Below the pieces are notes generated by a model. The model was not told where the DNA came from. It saw nothing but the letters and a program-made list of their open reading frames with translations, and did not search any database. This document shows positions 46,047 through 54,611 of a stretch of DNA of 64,000 nt, piece after piece; position 1 is the first letter of the stretch; each line of letters begins with the position of its first letter. Made by a program: the position numbers and the translations under genes. Origin of the DNA: Endozoicomonas sp. SCSIO W0465 (GTDB taxonomy: Bacteria; Pseudomonadota; Gammaproteobacteria; Pseudomonadales; Endozoicomonadaceae). The DNA is taken from the NCBI RefSeq assembly GCF_023716865.1, contig NZ_CP092417.1, positions 4,380,001 through 4,444,000 of the forward strand. The letters run 5' to 3'.

Positions 46047-46064
46047 CCTCTTACCGACAGGAAC

Positions 46065-47173
46065 GGCTAAGTTACCGTTAATGGTTGAATCAGCTAAACT
46101 CCCATAAAATCTACGTTGTAGGGGAGTGATATGCAATCTGAACTCTTCCAGAATTTTATTGATTCCATTTCAACATTAACCAGTGAACAGCGAGACATTC
46201 TTAACAACTCGCTCCTTAGTACTCAAATAGAGGTTACCGAGGTAGTAGAAACCACTGACTCTGAACCTGTTTACAGTGAATCTATACCCAATAACGATAA
46301 TGCAACACCTGACGTAGAAAAGAGCATACTTGCCCAATTTGCCGAAAACCCCAGGTGCCCCAAATGCAAAAGCCATAGCGTTGGTCGCTGGGGCATACGA
46401 AATGGCCGACAGCGCTACCACTGCAAGACTTGCGACTCAACGTTTAACGCCTTTAGTGGAACGCCTTTGGCAAGGCTCAGGCACCCTGAAAAATGGAACA
46501 AGTACCTCGCAGGTATGACTCACTCTATGGTCTTGCGACCAGCTGCTGCTGAGAATGCCATTGACTTGAAAACTGCGTTCCGCTGGCGTCACCGCTTTCT
46601 TGAAGTGATTAATAATGATCAAGCAGAAGAGCTTTGTGGCATTACTGAGCTTGATGAAACATTTTTCCGTGAATCCTTCAAAGGGCAAAGAGAAGGCCTT
46701 CCACGGCCAACCCGAAAGCGGGGTAATGATCCCAACAAAGCCCGAAAAGTCCCGGTAATGGTGGCTCGGGACCGTAATCGAAATACCGTTGACGGTGTAT
46801 TAGAAAACGAAAGTGCTAATGAATTGTGCAGGCATTTAAATGGCCGCATATCGATACAGGCCACGGTCTGTGCGGATGCACACCTCGCTCACGAAAAACT
46901 TGCTGACAAGCTTGGATTTGTCTTCAAGGAGCTGGTGACATCAGCAGGTCAACATGTTGTTGAAGGCATCTACCACATCCAGACTGTAAATTCTTATCAC
47001 AGTCATTTAAAACGCTGGATTGGCGGCGTATTCCAAGGGGTTGCAACTCGTTACCTTCCCCATTATCTGGCCTGGAGGCGAGAACTGACGGCAGCAAAAA
47101 AATTAACTGTTGGCCGGTTGATCAGCAGAATTACTGAACATTGGTGCTTCCAACCATTAACGGTAACTTAGCC
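46065..47173 (+). mobile_element. IS1595-type element D
   Basis: Inverted repeats GGCTAAGTTACCGTTAATGG at both ends, and the direct repeat GACAGGAAC (46056-46064 and 47174-47182), 8 bp plus one ambiguous base. It separates an 18-bp native stretch (46047-46064) from the C-terminal part of the giant gene. Confidence 0.9.
46131..47171 (+). CDS. IS1595 family transposase (element D)
   Basis: A 346-aa protein with a zinc ribbon (CPKC, CKTC) and an ISXO2-like DDE domain starting ELDETFFRESFKGQREG. The ATG follows GGGGAG at good spacing. It has a longer acidic N-terminus than element A or B and is of a different subgroup. The stop lies inside the terminal repeat. It appears intact. Confidence 0.92.
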   Translation: MQSELFQNFIDSISTLTSEQRDILNNSLLSTQIEVTEVVETTDSEPVYSESIPNNDNATPDVEKSILAQFAENPRCPKCKSHSVGRWGIRNGRQRYHCKTCDSTFNAFSGTPLARLRHPEKWNKYLAGMTHSMVLRPAAAENAIDLKTAFRWRHRFLEVINNDQAEELCGITELDETFFRESFKGQREGLPRPTRKRGNDPNKARKVPVMVARDRNRNTVDGVLENESANELCRHLNGRISIQATVCADAHLAHEKLADKLGFVFKELVTSAGQHVVEGIYHIQTVNSYHSHLKRWIGGVFQGVATRYLPHYLAWRRELTAAKKLTVGRLISRITEHWCFQPLTVT

Positions 47174-47184
47174 GACAGGAACTG

Positions 47185-48528
47185 TTGGACCATGCACCGG
47201 GTATGCAACTATTAACCGACAGTCTGGCGATAGCCCCCCAGCTACACAGTGAAGTGGCTGCTTTCATCGATCATTTGAAAAGTCATACCAGCCCCGTCGC
47301 CAGTCAGTGGAGCCGTAATGACCTGGTCAATATGGCCATTTTGCTCTCAACACCAGCCAGAATACCCGCCAGAATTACAGAGACTTTTTTGCAGCAAGCC
47401 CTCACTTCACCTGCCATTGGTATAAACCATGAGCATCCGGACAATATCTTCAGTACCGATGATCTGGTTCATGGGATAACAAACGCCAAGGGTCCTGCCA
47501 TAGGGCTGGCAAAAGCCATGTTGCAAGCCATGGCAATCAATCAACTGGCCAGTTATTCTTCGGATAATCATCTGCCAGACCCCCTGCGTAGACAGATCAT
47601 CCGTCAGGCGGTTCAGTTGCAGACCCGACAGAAGCAAAACACTGCCACCGCGCACGGACAACTGGCCGAACATGAAGATAACATTCCTGACATGATGGGC
47701 ATGATTAACCAGCGATTAATGCCTGCGCCTGTCGTACAACCGGAAAAAGCCCTGCATAACCCATTGATTAATGCCCTCACCAGGGGCCAGTATGAACCCT
47801 GTAGAAAACTGTTCATGCAGCAATCCCTGCAACAGCAGCTGAGAATGGTGCACGAACTGGCTGAACTGCCGGACTATCTGGGAATGGATCATTCTGCCGA
47901 ACCACTGGCGCAACTGAAGTCTGATCTGCAAAAAGCAACCAGTAGCAAAACTGTGGGCAACAACGAGCTAATGGACTTTAAATCGTTTACCCTCAGCCAA
48001 AGAGCCTGGCAGCTGTTCAACAACCTGTACGACACCAAGATTGCGGGCCCCAAAGAGGCCATGAACCGGGTTAAAATTCAGGCCATGATCAACCGGCGGG
48101 GCCTCTCTGAACCCAGCGAAACCGGGCTACTCCGGGAGCTGGTGGTGGATTTACTGCCCCGACAGGACAGTGCCAGCGATCACGCCAAACTGGCCATCAA
48201 GACGGATAAGGCCATCCCGTCACCGGCAATACTCCATCAATACCACCCCGAACGGATTGCCAGTATCATCAGTGGTTACTTGACGCTAAAGTCATTTGTT
48301 GCCGAACAGTTTCCCCGGGTATTTGACCATACTGATATTGATCCTGTGTTGAAAAATGAGCTGATCAGCCAGGTAGCACTGGTTAGCCTTGACGCATTAA
48401 AGGGGAAGATCACCGACAATAATTGGCAGTATACGGCCATGGAAAATCTAGAGCAGGAGCACAAAGAATTTAAAGAACAAGATCCACACGTGAAGCATCA
48501 GTTCCATTGGGAACGAACAGAAAGCTGA
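47185..48528 (+). CDS. probable C-terminal part of the giant island gene
   Basis: A 447-codon frame that is open upstream through the TSD of element D; joined across that element the start reads SYRQELLDHAPGM. The formal TTG start at 47185 has no ribosome-binding site. The protein is helical, polar, Gln/Leu-rich, without membrane segments or recognised domain. Orientation, composition and position fit the missing end of the gene at 39037-43751, with an unknown loss where the ISNCY-like and Tn5-like elements meet. It is the last island gene before plsX. Confidence 0.65.
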   Translation: MDHAPGMQLLTDSLAIAPQLHSEVAAFIDHLKSHTSPVASQWSRNDLVNMAILLSTPARIPARITETFLQQALTSPAIGINHEHPDNIFSTDDLVHGITNAKGPAIGLAKAMLQAMAINQLASYSSDNHLPDPLRRQIIRQAVQLQTRQKQNTATAHGQLAEHEDNIPDMMGMINQRLMPAPVVQPEKALHNPLINALTRGQYEPCRKLFMQQSLQQQLRMVHELAELPDYLGMDHSAEPLAQLKSDLQKATSSKTVGNNELMDFKSFTLSQRAWQLFNNLYDTKIAGPKEAMNRVKIQAMINRRGLSEPSETGLLRELVVDLLPRQDSASDHAKLAIKTDKAIPSPAILHQYHPERIASIISGYLTLKSFVAEQFPRVFDHTDIDPVLKNELISQVALVSLDALKGKITDNNWQYTAMENLEQEHKEFKEQDPHVKHQFHWERTES

Positions 48529-48746
48529 TCAGATGTGGCTACGTAAGATAGTGGTGGGATTGGCATTGCTGCCTCCCACTGGTTAATCTGTACTTAGGTT
48601 TCTCTGGATAATCCCTCGCACTTTCCGGGCTGTGCCGAGCTTCCACCCATTGAATCCCGGAAGAAGGGCACAAATGCTTTTGGTGATGGATCAAGCGCCG
48701 ACATCAACGCCTTTTTTCCAGCATCCCTGAGCAATCCCGGCAGGCC

Positions 48747-49805
48747 TTAACCTTTCAACATTAATTCCACTTCATCAGCCAATCGTCCGGGCACATCGCT
48801 GTCCACTTCTCTGACAGCCTCGGCAATAGCCCGGAAGAAGCCCTCTTCGTCAGAATGGCCGTGACTTTTGACCACAATCCCCTGAAGTCCGAGAAAACAG
48901 GCGCCGTTGTAGACCACCGGATCAATGCTTTTATTGATTTTGTGCATGACCGGCGCAATCAACAAAGAGAGGAAGCGACGCCAAAGCGTTTGCTGAAATG
49001 CTGCAACCAGGCGGTCACGAATAAGACAGGCAACCCCCTCCCCGGTTTTCAGGGCGATATTGCCAACAAAACCATCACAGACCACTACATCCGCCCGACC
49101 GGCAAAGACATCATCCCCCTCGATATAGCCGATGTAGTTCAGACGTCGATCGTCTTTCAAGAGCTGATTTGCCAGTTTGACCCGCTCATTACCTTTGATA
49201 TCCTCAATCCCAATGTTCAGTAACCCCACCCTGGGAGCAGCGATACCTCTCACAGAAGCGGCAAACAAAGATCCCATCACTGCAAATTGATAAAGACTGT
49301 TAGCGGAACAGTCAACATTGGCCCCCATATCCAGCAGCAAAACGCTGCCTCCAGCACAGGGAACAGCACCCGCTATGGCCGGACGATCAATACCCACAAA
49401 GGTTTTCAGGGCAAATCGCCCCATAGCCATCAGCGCGCCAGTATTTCCCGCACTGACACAGGCGGCAGCACTGCCGTCAGCAACCTGCGCAAGGGCAACC
49501 CACATGGAGCTACCGTCTTTGGCCCTGAGAGCAGAGGATGGCTTTTCATCCATGCCAATCGTCTTTTCAGCATGAATAACAGTGAGGCGGGACTGATCAA
49601 AGGGCGCCTGATCCAAGGAATCAGAGCAGAGATGATCAGTAATCAGTGTCTGATTACCCACCAGGGAAAGATGAAGATCCGGATAAATTTGCAGAGCCCG
49701 GAGGGCAGCCCGAATACGAGAACGGGGACTTTCGTCCCCGCTCATAATATCAAGTGCTATTCTCCGTCCTGGAGCCGTTGACCGTCCTGGCATGGAACGA
49801 CTCAC
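48747..49805 (-). CDS. plsX: phosphate acyltransferase PlsX
   Basis: PlsX (352 aa) makes acyl-phosphate from acyl-ACP for phospholipid synthesis. The family body is clear (AACVSAGNTGALMAMGRF, VGLLNIGIEDIKGN, VVCDGFVGNIALKTGEG). The N-terminal motif is unusual: ALDIMSGDESPR where most relatives have D-x-M-G-G-D-x-x-P. The GTG at 49805 overlaps the rpmF stop; an ATG at 49793 is an alternative. The island, not fabD or fabH, follows downstream. Confidence 0.95.
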   Translation of the reverse strand: MSRSMPGRSTAPGRRIALDIMSGDESPRSRIRAALRALQIYPDLHLSLVGNQTLITDHLCSDSLDQAPFDQSRLTVIHAEKTIGMDEKPSSALRAKDGSSMWVALAQVADGSAAACVSAGNTGALMAMGRFALKTFVGIDRPAIAGAVPCAGGSVLLLDMGANVDCSANSLYQFAVMGSLFAASVRGIAAPRVGLLNIGIEDIKGNERVKLANQLLKDDRRLNYIGYIEGDDVFAGRADVVVCDGFVGNIALKTGEGVACLIRDRLVAAFQQTLWRRFLSLLIAPVMHKINKSIDPVVYNGACFLGLQGIVVKSHGHSDEEGFFRAIAEAVREVDSDVPGRLADEVELMLKG

Positions 49806-49984
49806 TCGCCCACTTTACCTTCGAGCACTTTACGGCCACGGTAGAAACCGTCAGCAGTCATGTGATGACGACGATGAGTTTCACCAGAAGTTGCATCAAC
49901 AGACAGCTGAGAAGCCGTCAGACTGTCGTGGGAACGACGCATATCACGCTTGGAACGGGTTTTTCGATTTTGCTGAACAGCCAT
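49802..49984 (-). CDS. rpmF: 50S ribosomal protein L32
   Basis: A 60-aa basic protein starting MAVQQNRKTRSKRDMRRSHD, characteristic of L32 of proteobacteria. It lies between yceD and plsX, as usual, and overlaps the plsX GTG by 4 bp. Confidence 0.98.
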   Translation of the reverse strand: MAVQQNRKTRSKRDMRRSHDSLTASQLSVDATSGETHRRHHMTADGFYRGRKVLEGKVGE

Positions 49985-50015
49985 GTGTTCTCTCCTAAAT
50001 TCTTTGCTTGGAACT

Positions 50016-50588
50016 CTATTTGGGTTCGGTGGTACTTTTTCCCTGATCAGCTTTCAGACTGGCCAGAACACTGAACGGGTTACGACGCTTTTTCTCTTCC
50101 GCTGCCCGGGCAGCGGAAGCCTCAGCCTCTTCATCAGATTCAGTAGTAAAGTTCTGCTGAACCTGGCAGGCTTCAGGCGGATGATAAGCCACGATAGGAA
50201 GGCTCAACAGGAGCTCTTCTTCCAGCAGGGGCACCAACTCCATCGGCTCATCCCGGAGCATCAGGGGTTCATAGCCCTCTGGCAGGGAACGGGCCTGATC
50301 ATCGGTCAATACACCCATCAGGTTGAGATCTGAACGCACGGGAAGTTCCGCCACATCAAGACAGCGCTGACAAATCATTTTCAGATTCGCCTCAACATGC
50401 CCCTCAAGAACCACTCGATGATCTTCACTCATGTAGAAATGAAGAAATACCTTCACCTCACCCTGATCGTCAGCGAGACTGGCTGCCAGTCGATCAAACT
50501 GTTCAAGCGCCAGCGAACCTTCAAACTGTACCCCCTGACGCGCGAGTTTACGCGGATCAACGGTTTTTGGTAATTGGCCTGATAACAT
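50016..50588 (-). CDS. yceD: DUF177/YceD family protein (23S rRNA accumulation)
   Basis: A 190-aa protein of the YceD family, encoded just before rpmF and linked to 23S rRNA accumulation. It has the conserved ICQRCLD motif, LPEGYEPL and the C-terminal NPFSVLASLK. The ATG at 50588 gives the family start MLSGQLPKTVDPRKLA. A 14-codon extension upstream would overlap a strong promoter and is rejected. With that promoter the transcript begins only a few bases before the ATG. Confidence 0.92.
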   Translation of the reverse strand: MLSGQLPKTVDPRKLARQGVQFEGSLALEQFDRLAASLADDQGEVKVFLHFYMSEDHRVVLEGHVEANLKMICQRCLDVAELPVRSDLNLMGVLTDDQARSLPEGYEPLMLRDEPMELVPLLEEELLLSLPIVAYHPPEACQVQQNFTTESDEEAEASAARAAEEKKRRNPFSVLASLKADQGKSTTEPK

Positions 50589-50597
50589 AAGCGCGCA

Positions 50598-50626
50598 ATC
50601 ATAGGGCGATGCCCCTTTTCTGTCAA
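50598..50626 (-). promoter_or_regulatory. strong promoter of yceD-rpmF-plsX
   Basis: On the minus strand TTGACA (50626-50621), a 17-bp spacer and TATGAT (50603-50598), followed by a GC-rich stretch. The -10 box ends 9 bp before the yceD ATG, implying a near-leaderless mRNA. Confidence 0.75.
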
Positions 50627-50655
50627 ACATCCTTTTTGGCTGGGATTATCAAAGT

Positions 50656-51767
50656 TAGGACTTACGCATTGATGACACCGATAAATTTTGGTAGGAGGTG
50701 ATCCTTCCCCTTTGCAAAACTCTCAATGAAAGCGCCTATTGTCTCTTTAAACAGCCCCCGTTGGTGCTGATAAATATTCGTAAACTCCTGCTCTATCTGC
50801 ATTTTCTGGAGATAAACAAAAGCTAAAATTGCAGCAAATATATGGTTTCTGACGGGTCGTTCGCTGCGAACCTGAAAGTGCTCAATATGGCAAACCTGCT
50901 TGATCGCCCTGTGAAACTGTTCGATCTGCCAGTGCTGGTCATGGATCTGCTTGAAGTCATTGCGTTCAAAAGGGACTTCCTCTGGCAAGTAAACCACGTA
51001 GTGGCGACGCTGGTCTTTTAGCATCGTCCTGAACAACCGGATCTTACCGAAGTCTTTGAGCCATACATCCAGACCATTGTCGGGGATGTCGAGGTGTTGA
51101 ACCTGCTGCCATTTACCTTTTTCCAGTGATACTGTCCTGTTTTTCTCAACGGCAAACATAAACCCAGTCTGATGGTTTTTAATCGTCTTCAGGTTAGTCG
51201 TGCAGCTGTACCAGGAGTCACCGGTAACGAACGCTGGCTTCAGCCCCCATACCAGCACTTCAATCAACATTTCACGGAAGTAGTCGTTTTTTGTCTTGTC
51301 TTCCGATTTGTCGTATATCCTGTAATTCACCGGCATATGGCGCCCGGATACGTCGGTGTAATAAAGGGTGATGAGGTTAACTCCCTTAACCACTCGGTGA
51401 TGTTTACCCGACCAAAAGTGGCCAACCAGTGCCACGGAGTAGCTATAAGGTTTGTCGAGCACGCTGTCATCAACGCTCAGGGTGCCGCCAATAGGGTTTA
51501 AACTTTTGACTGCTTCATCGTACATATCTTTGGGCTGATAGTTTTCACGCTTAAGAAAGCGGTTTGCGCTATCGTGAGAAAAGTCGGTAACCTCGGCCAG
51601 TCTTGTGCATGTTGATGATTTTGGCTCACTAATCAAAAAGCCAATGTATTTTGCAAGAGTGCATCGTGCAGTGGTCGGTCGAGTGGTAGTTCTCACTTTC
51701 ATCCCTGAAGACATCTGTTTTTTGGCATTATCAAATTTTAGAGCCTGTTGTCAATGCGTAAGTCCTA
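50656..51767 (-). mobile_element. IS701-like element
   Basis: Inverted repeats TAGGACTTACGCATTGA at both ends, with a 5-bp direct repeat AAAGT (50651-50655 and 51768-51772). It lies between the divergent yceD and maf genes, 29 bp upstream of the yceD -35 box, so the promoter core is intact but upstream sequences were displaced. Confidence 0.88.
50662..51714 (-). CDS. DDE transposase, IS701-like
   Basis: A 350-aa transposase with LSVDDSVLDKPY (first Asp), FVTGDSWYS (second Asp) and HWQIEQFHRAIKQ (Glu region), a DDE pattern seen in IS701-like elements. It fills the element and appears intact. The family name is the least certain part of this call. Confidence 0.82.
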   Translation of the reverse strand: MSSGMKVRTTTRPTTARCTLAKYIGFLISEPKSSTCTRLAEVTDFSHDSANRFLKRENYQPKDMYDEAVKSLNPIGGTLSVDDSVLDKPYSYSVALVGHFWSGKHHRVVKGVNLITLYYTDVSGRHMPVNYRIYDKSEDKTKNDYFREMLIEVLVWGLKPAFVTGDSWYSCTTNLKTIKNHQTGFMFAVEKNRTVSLEKGKWQQVQHLDIPDNGLDVWLKDFGKIRLFRTMLKDQRRHYVVYLPEEVPFERNDFKQIHDQHWQIEQFHRAIKQVCHIEHFQVRSERPVRNHIFAAILAFVYLQKMQIEQEFTNIYQHQRGLFKETIGAFIESFAKGKDHLLPKFIGVINA

Positions 51768-51938
51768 AAAGTTTCAGCTTTTTATCAAAAACTTCACAAT
51801 AAACATGCCTGAAGATGGTATTTTTCACAACCCGCTTTCTGATGGCGCAGTCGTATTTCACAAAAATTCGAGACCATGCATACTGTGCTCGACTATCCAC
51901 ACCATTTGGCCGCACTGATTGCTCAAAAGAGAACCATG

Positions 51939-52412
51939 AATATATTGCTAGCCTCAGGCTCGCCCTACCGGAAACGCCTGCTTGAACGACTCAATCTGAA
52001 ATTCCATCAAGCCTCACCCAACCTTGATGAAACACCAGAACCGGGAGAGAGTGCCAGAGCCTTGTCAATAAGGCTTTCCCGGGAAAAAGCGATCGAGCAG
52101 CTCGCAAACTGCAGCGGTAAACCGGTCGTTTTCCACACCGGCCTCTGCGTTCTGAACACCGCGACAAATCAGCACCAGCTGACTTGTGTAGACTACACGG
52201 TCTGGTTTCGAAAACTTTCCAGCACGCAGATCGCCACTTATATAGATGCAGAGAGCCCGCTGGACTGCGCCGGCAGTTTTAAATGCGAAAGACTGGGAAT
52301 CACCTTGTTTGAGAAAATGGCTGGCGACGACCCCGACAGTCTGGTTGGACTGCCACTGATCACCCTGACCACCATGCTGATGAATGAAGGGGTTTACCCT
52401 CTGGGCAGATAG
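51939..52412 (+). CDS. yceF: Maf/YceF-like nucleotide pyrophosphatase lacking the catalytic segment
   Basis: A 157-aa protein that starts MNILLASGSPYRKRLLERL and ends with AGSFKCERLGITLFEKM and SLVGLPLITL, all typical of Maf/YceF house-cleaning pyrophosphatases (normally about 194 aa). The middle is short: LSREKA runs directly into IEQLANCSGKP, so about 35 residues are missing, including the I-G-S-D-Q-V motif with the catalytic Asp and the following G-K-P. The deletion is in frame. Enzyme activity is therefore unlikely. The gene is divergent from yceD as in E. coli. A frame 21 codons longer exists but the ATG at 51939 fits the family. Confidence 0.85.
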   Translation, partial: NILLASGSPYRKRLLERLNLKFHQASPNLDETPEPGESARALSIRLSREKAIEQLANCSGKPVVFHTGLCVLNTATNQHQLTCVDYTVWFRKLSSTQIATYIDAESPLDCAGSFKCERLGITLFEKMAGDDPDSLVGLPLITLTTMLMNEGVYPLGR

Positions 52413-52434
52413 AGCATCAGTTCCGTAGGCTGAA

Positions 52435-52463
52435 CTCGTCCCCACGACTCCCGTGGGAACGAG
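52435..52463. repeat. REP-like palindrome
   Basis: CTCGTCCCCACG and CGTGGGAACGAG form a 12-bp stem with one mismatch. It lies 23 bp after the yceF stop. It could be a repeat of the REP kind or help end transcription; no T-run follows. Confidence 0.5.
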
Positions 52464-52520
52464 GTGTATGCTGCATGGGTATTAGCGCTTTTCTTCAACA
52501 GAGCAGACTTGGCCATCCAA

Positions 52521-53507
52521 TTACATTAACTGAAAACCATCACCCAAGGCTTCGACAAGAGTAGCGCTGACACCAGCCCCAAAATCCCGGGCAAATTTTT
52601 CCAACGGTGAAAGACGAAAGGTATAATCAACAATATCCTCTTCACCCACCACTTCACGGGCCACATAACCCGCACTGCCCAGACCATCAATTAACCCCAG
52701 CTCTTTAGCCTGCTCACCAGACCAGACCATCCCCGAGAAGATATCAGATCGATCAGTCAGTCGATCACCCCGTCCGGTTTTCACCGCGTCAATAAACTGT
52801 TGATGAATAGTATCCAGCGATGCCTGCCATTGGACAGCAGCCTCACGATCCACGGACTGAAATGGATCGAGGAATGCCTTATTTTCACCGGAGGTATAGG
52901 TTCTGCGGGTAACTCCCAGCTTCTCCATCGCCCCGACAAAACCAAAGCCTGAAGAGATAACGCCAATAGAACCCACCAGACTGGCCTTGTCAGCGTAAAT
53001 TTCATCTGCGGCGGCGGCAATGTAATACCCACCAGACGCACCAATATCCATAATGACCGCGTAAAGCGGCGTATCCTTATGCAGCTCTCGCAGTCTGCGA
53101 ATTTCATCATAGATATAACCAGACTGCACCGGACTACCACCCGGGCTGTTAATCCTTAGAATAACCGCCTGGGTACCCGGATCCTCAAAAGCTGAACGCA
53201 ACCCCGATACCACGATATCGGCATCCACATCGCCACCACCGATCTGGCCATCAATCTCCACCAGCGCAGTATGCTCACCGGAGCCATCACTGATCACAAC
53301 ATCGTTGATTCTGGTCGCATTATAAATGACCGCAACAGAGAAAAATAACCAGCCAAACGTCAGCAATTTAAAAAATATACCCCACCGTCTGGAACGGCGC
53401 TGCTCCAGCAGTGCCCCTCTGGCCAGGGCATCCACCAGATCCCAGGCCTTGCTATTGTCAAGGCGATCCTGTACCTCAGAAGAGGATTCCCTCCACTTGT
53501 CGTGCAT
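52521..53507 (-). CDS. sppA: signal peptide peptidase SppA, short type (S49)
   Basis: A 328-aa S49 family protease with one membrane helix (about residues 43-63) and a periplasmic domain. The predicted Ser-Lys dyad is S158 in DIGASGGYY and K210 in TSGENKAFLDPF, with the 52-residue spacing known for SppA. It degrades cleaved signal peptides. Position next to rluC is common in Pseudomonas-like genomes. Confidence 0.95.
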   Translation of the reverse strand: MHDKWRESSSEVQDRLDNSKAWDLVDALARGALLEQRRSRRWGIFFKLLTFGWLFFSVAVIYNATRINDVVISDGSGEHTALVEIDGQIGGGDVDADIVVSGLRSAFEDPGTQAVILRINSPGGSPVQSGYIYDEIRRLRELHKDTPLYAVIMDIGASGGYYIAAAADEIYADKASLVGSIGVISSGFGFVGAMEKLGVTRRTYTSGENKAFLDPFQSVDREAAVQWQASLDTIHQQFIDAVKTGRGDRLTDRSDIFSGMVWSGEQAKELGLIDGLGSAGYVAREVVGEEDIVDYTFRLSPLEKFARDFGAGVSATLVEALGDGFQLM

Positions 53508-53654
53508 AACTACCCCTTTAAGAGATTCTCTAAATCGCCTGACCCATCCCGGCCTGATAGCCAGCCATGCGACAACACGGTTAACACAGTTAAAAACAGT
53601 CGAAGCCTATTAAGCAATGCTTCGATCGGACATTCAGCCCGCCCTGTCCCGCTT

Positions 53655-54611
53655 TCAAAGCTGATCTTTCAAAGCTGCTAACACCTCAGCCAAGTCCTCC
53701 GGTAATGGTGCTTCAACTTTCAATCGCTTACCATCCGGCAACTCAAATTCTATACTGGCCGCATGCAGGAACAATCGCTTCAGGCCAAACTGCTTCTGCA
53801 ACTGGTTATCCGCATCCATACCGTATTTTTGATCGCCAGCAATGGGATGTCCTGCGTGCAGACAATGAACACGAATCTGATGGGTTCGACCGGTGATTGG
53901 GTAAGCCTCAACCAGGGTCATATTCGGGAAACGGTCCAGCACCCGAAACGCCGTTCGGGATTTTTTGCCATCCACATGCACCCGAACCATACGCTCTCCG
54001 GACTGAAGCACATTCTTCAGTAGCGGAGCATTCACCAACTGCTTTCTGGCTGGCCATTTTCCGACCACCAGCGCATGGTACAGCTTTTCAACTTTTTCTC
54101 TCTGCTGCAACTGGTTATGCAGATGACGCAGCATGCTTCGGCGTTTAGCAATCACCAGACAACCTGAGGTGTCGCGATCGAGACGATGCACCAGTTCAAG
54201 CGTGCGATTTTCCGGCCTCAACTGGCGGAGTCCCTCAATCACCCCATAAGACAAGCCACTTCCGCCATGCACAGCAATTCCTGATGGTTTATTAATAATA
54301 ATCAACAGGTCATCTTCATAGAGCACCGACCTTTCCAACTGAGCAATCACGCTATCAGTCGGCCTTACCGGCGCTTCCCTTTCCGCCACCCTGACCGGAG
54401 GAATACGAACAACATCATTCAACTCCAGGCGATAGTCTGCCGTCACCCGCTTTTTATTGACTCGCACCTCACCCTTTCGAACAATACGGTAGACCCTGGT
54501 CTTGGGAACCCCCTTAAGAACCCGCAAAAGAAAGTTATCAATACGCTGACCAACCGCCTCTTCATCAATGGCAATGAAATTAACTTTTGCTTGTTTCAAT
54601 CGTCTAACCAC
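53655..54611 (-). CDS. rluC: 23S rRNA pseudouridine synthase RluC
   Basis: A 318-aa RluA-family enzyme that modifies 23S rRNA (955/2504/2580 in E. coli). An N-terminal S4 RNA-binding domain (about 20-80) precedes the catalytic domain with HRLDRDTSG, catalytic D145. It is divergent from rne across about 900 bp, the usual layout. Confidence 0.96.
   Translation of the reverse strand: MVRRLKQAKVNFIAIDEEAVGQRIDNFLLRVLKGVPKTRVYRIVRKGEVRVNKKRVTADYRLELNDVVRIPPVRVAEREAPVRPTDSVIAQLERSVLYEDDLLIIINKPSGIAVHGGSGLSYGVIEGLRQLRPENRTLELVHRLDRDTSGCLVIAKRRSMLRHLHNQLQQREKVEKLYHALVVGKWPARKQLVNAPLLKNVLQSGERMVRVHVDGKKSRTAFRVLDRFPNMTLVEAYPITGRTHQIRVHCLHAGHPIAGDQKYGMDADNQLQKQFGLKRLFLHAASIEFELPDGKRLKVEAPLPEDLAEVLAALKDQL

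Noticed and set aside
22086..48746. Prophage or integrative element as origin of the island
   Set aside because: No integrase, phage structural gene, conjugation gene, tRNA or flanking att repeat was found.
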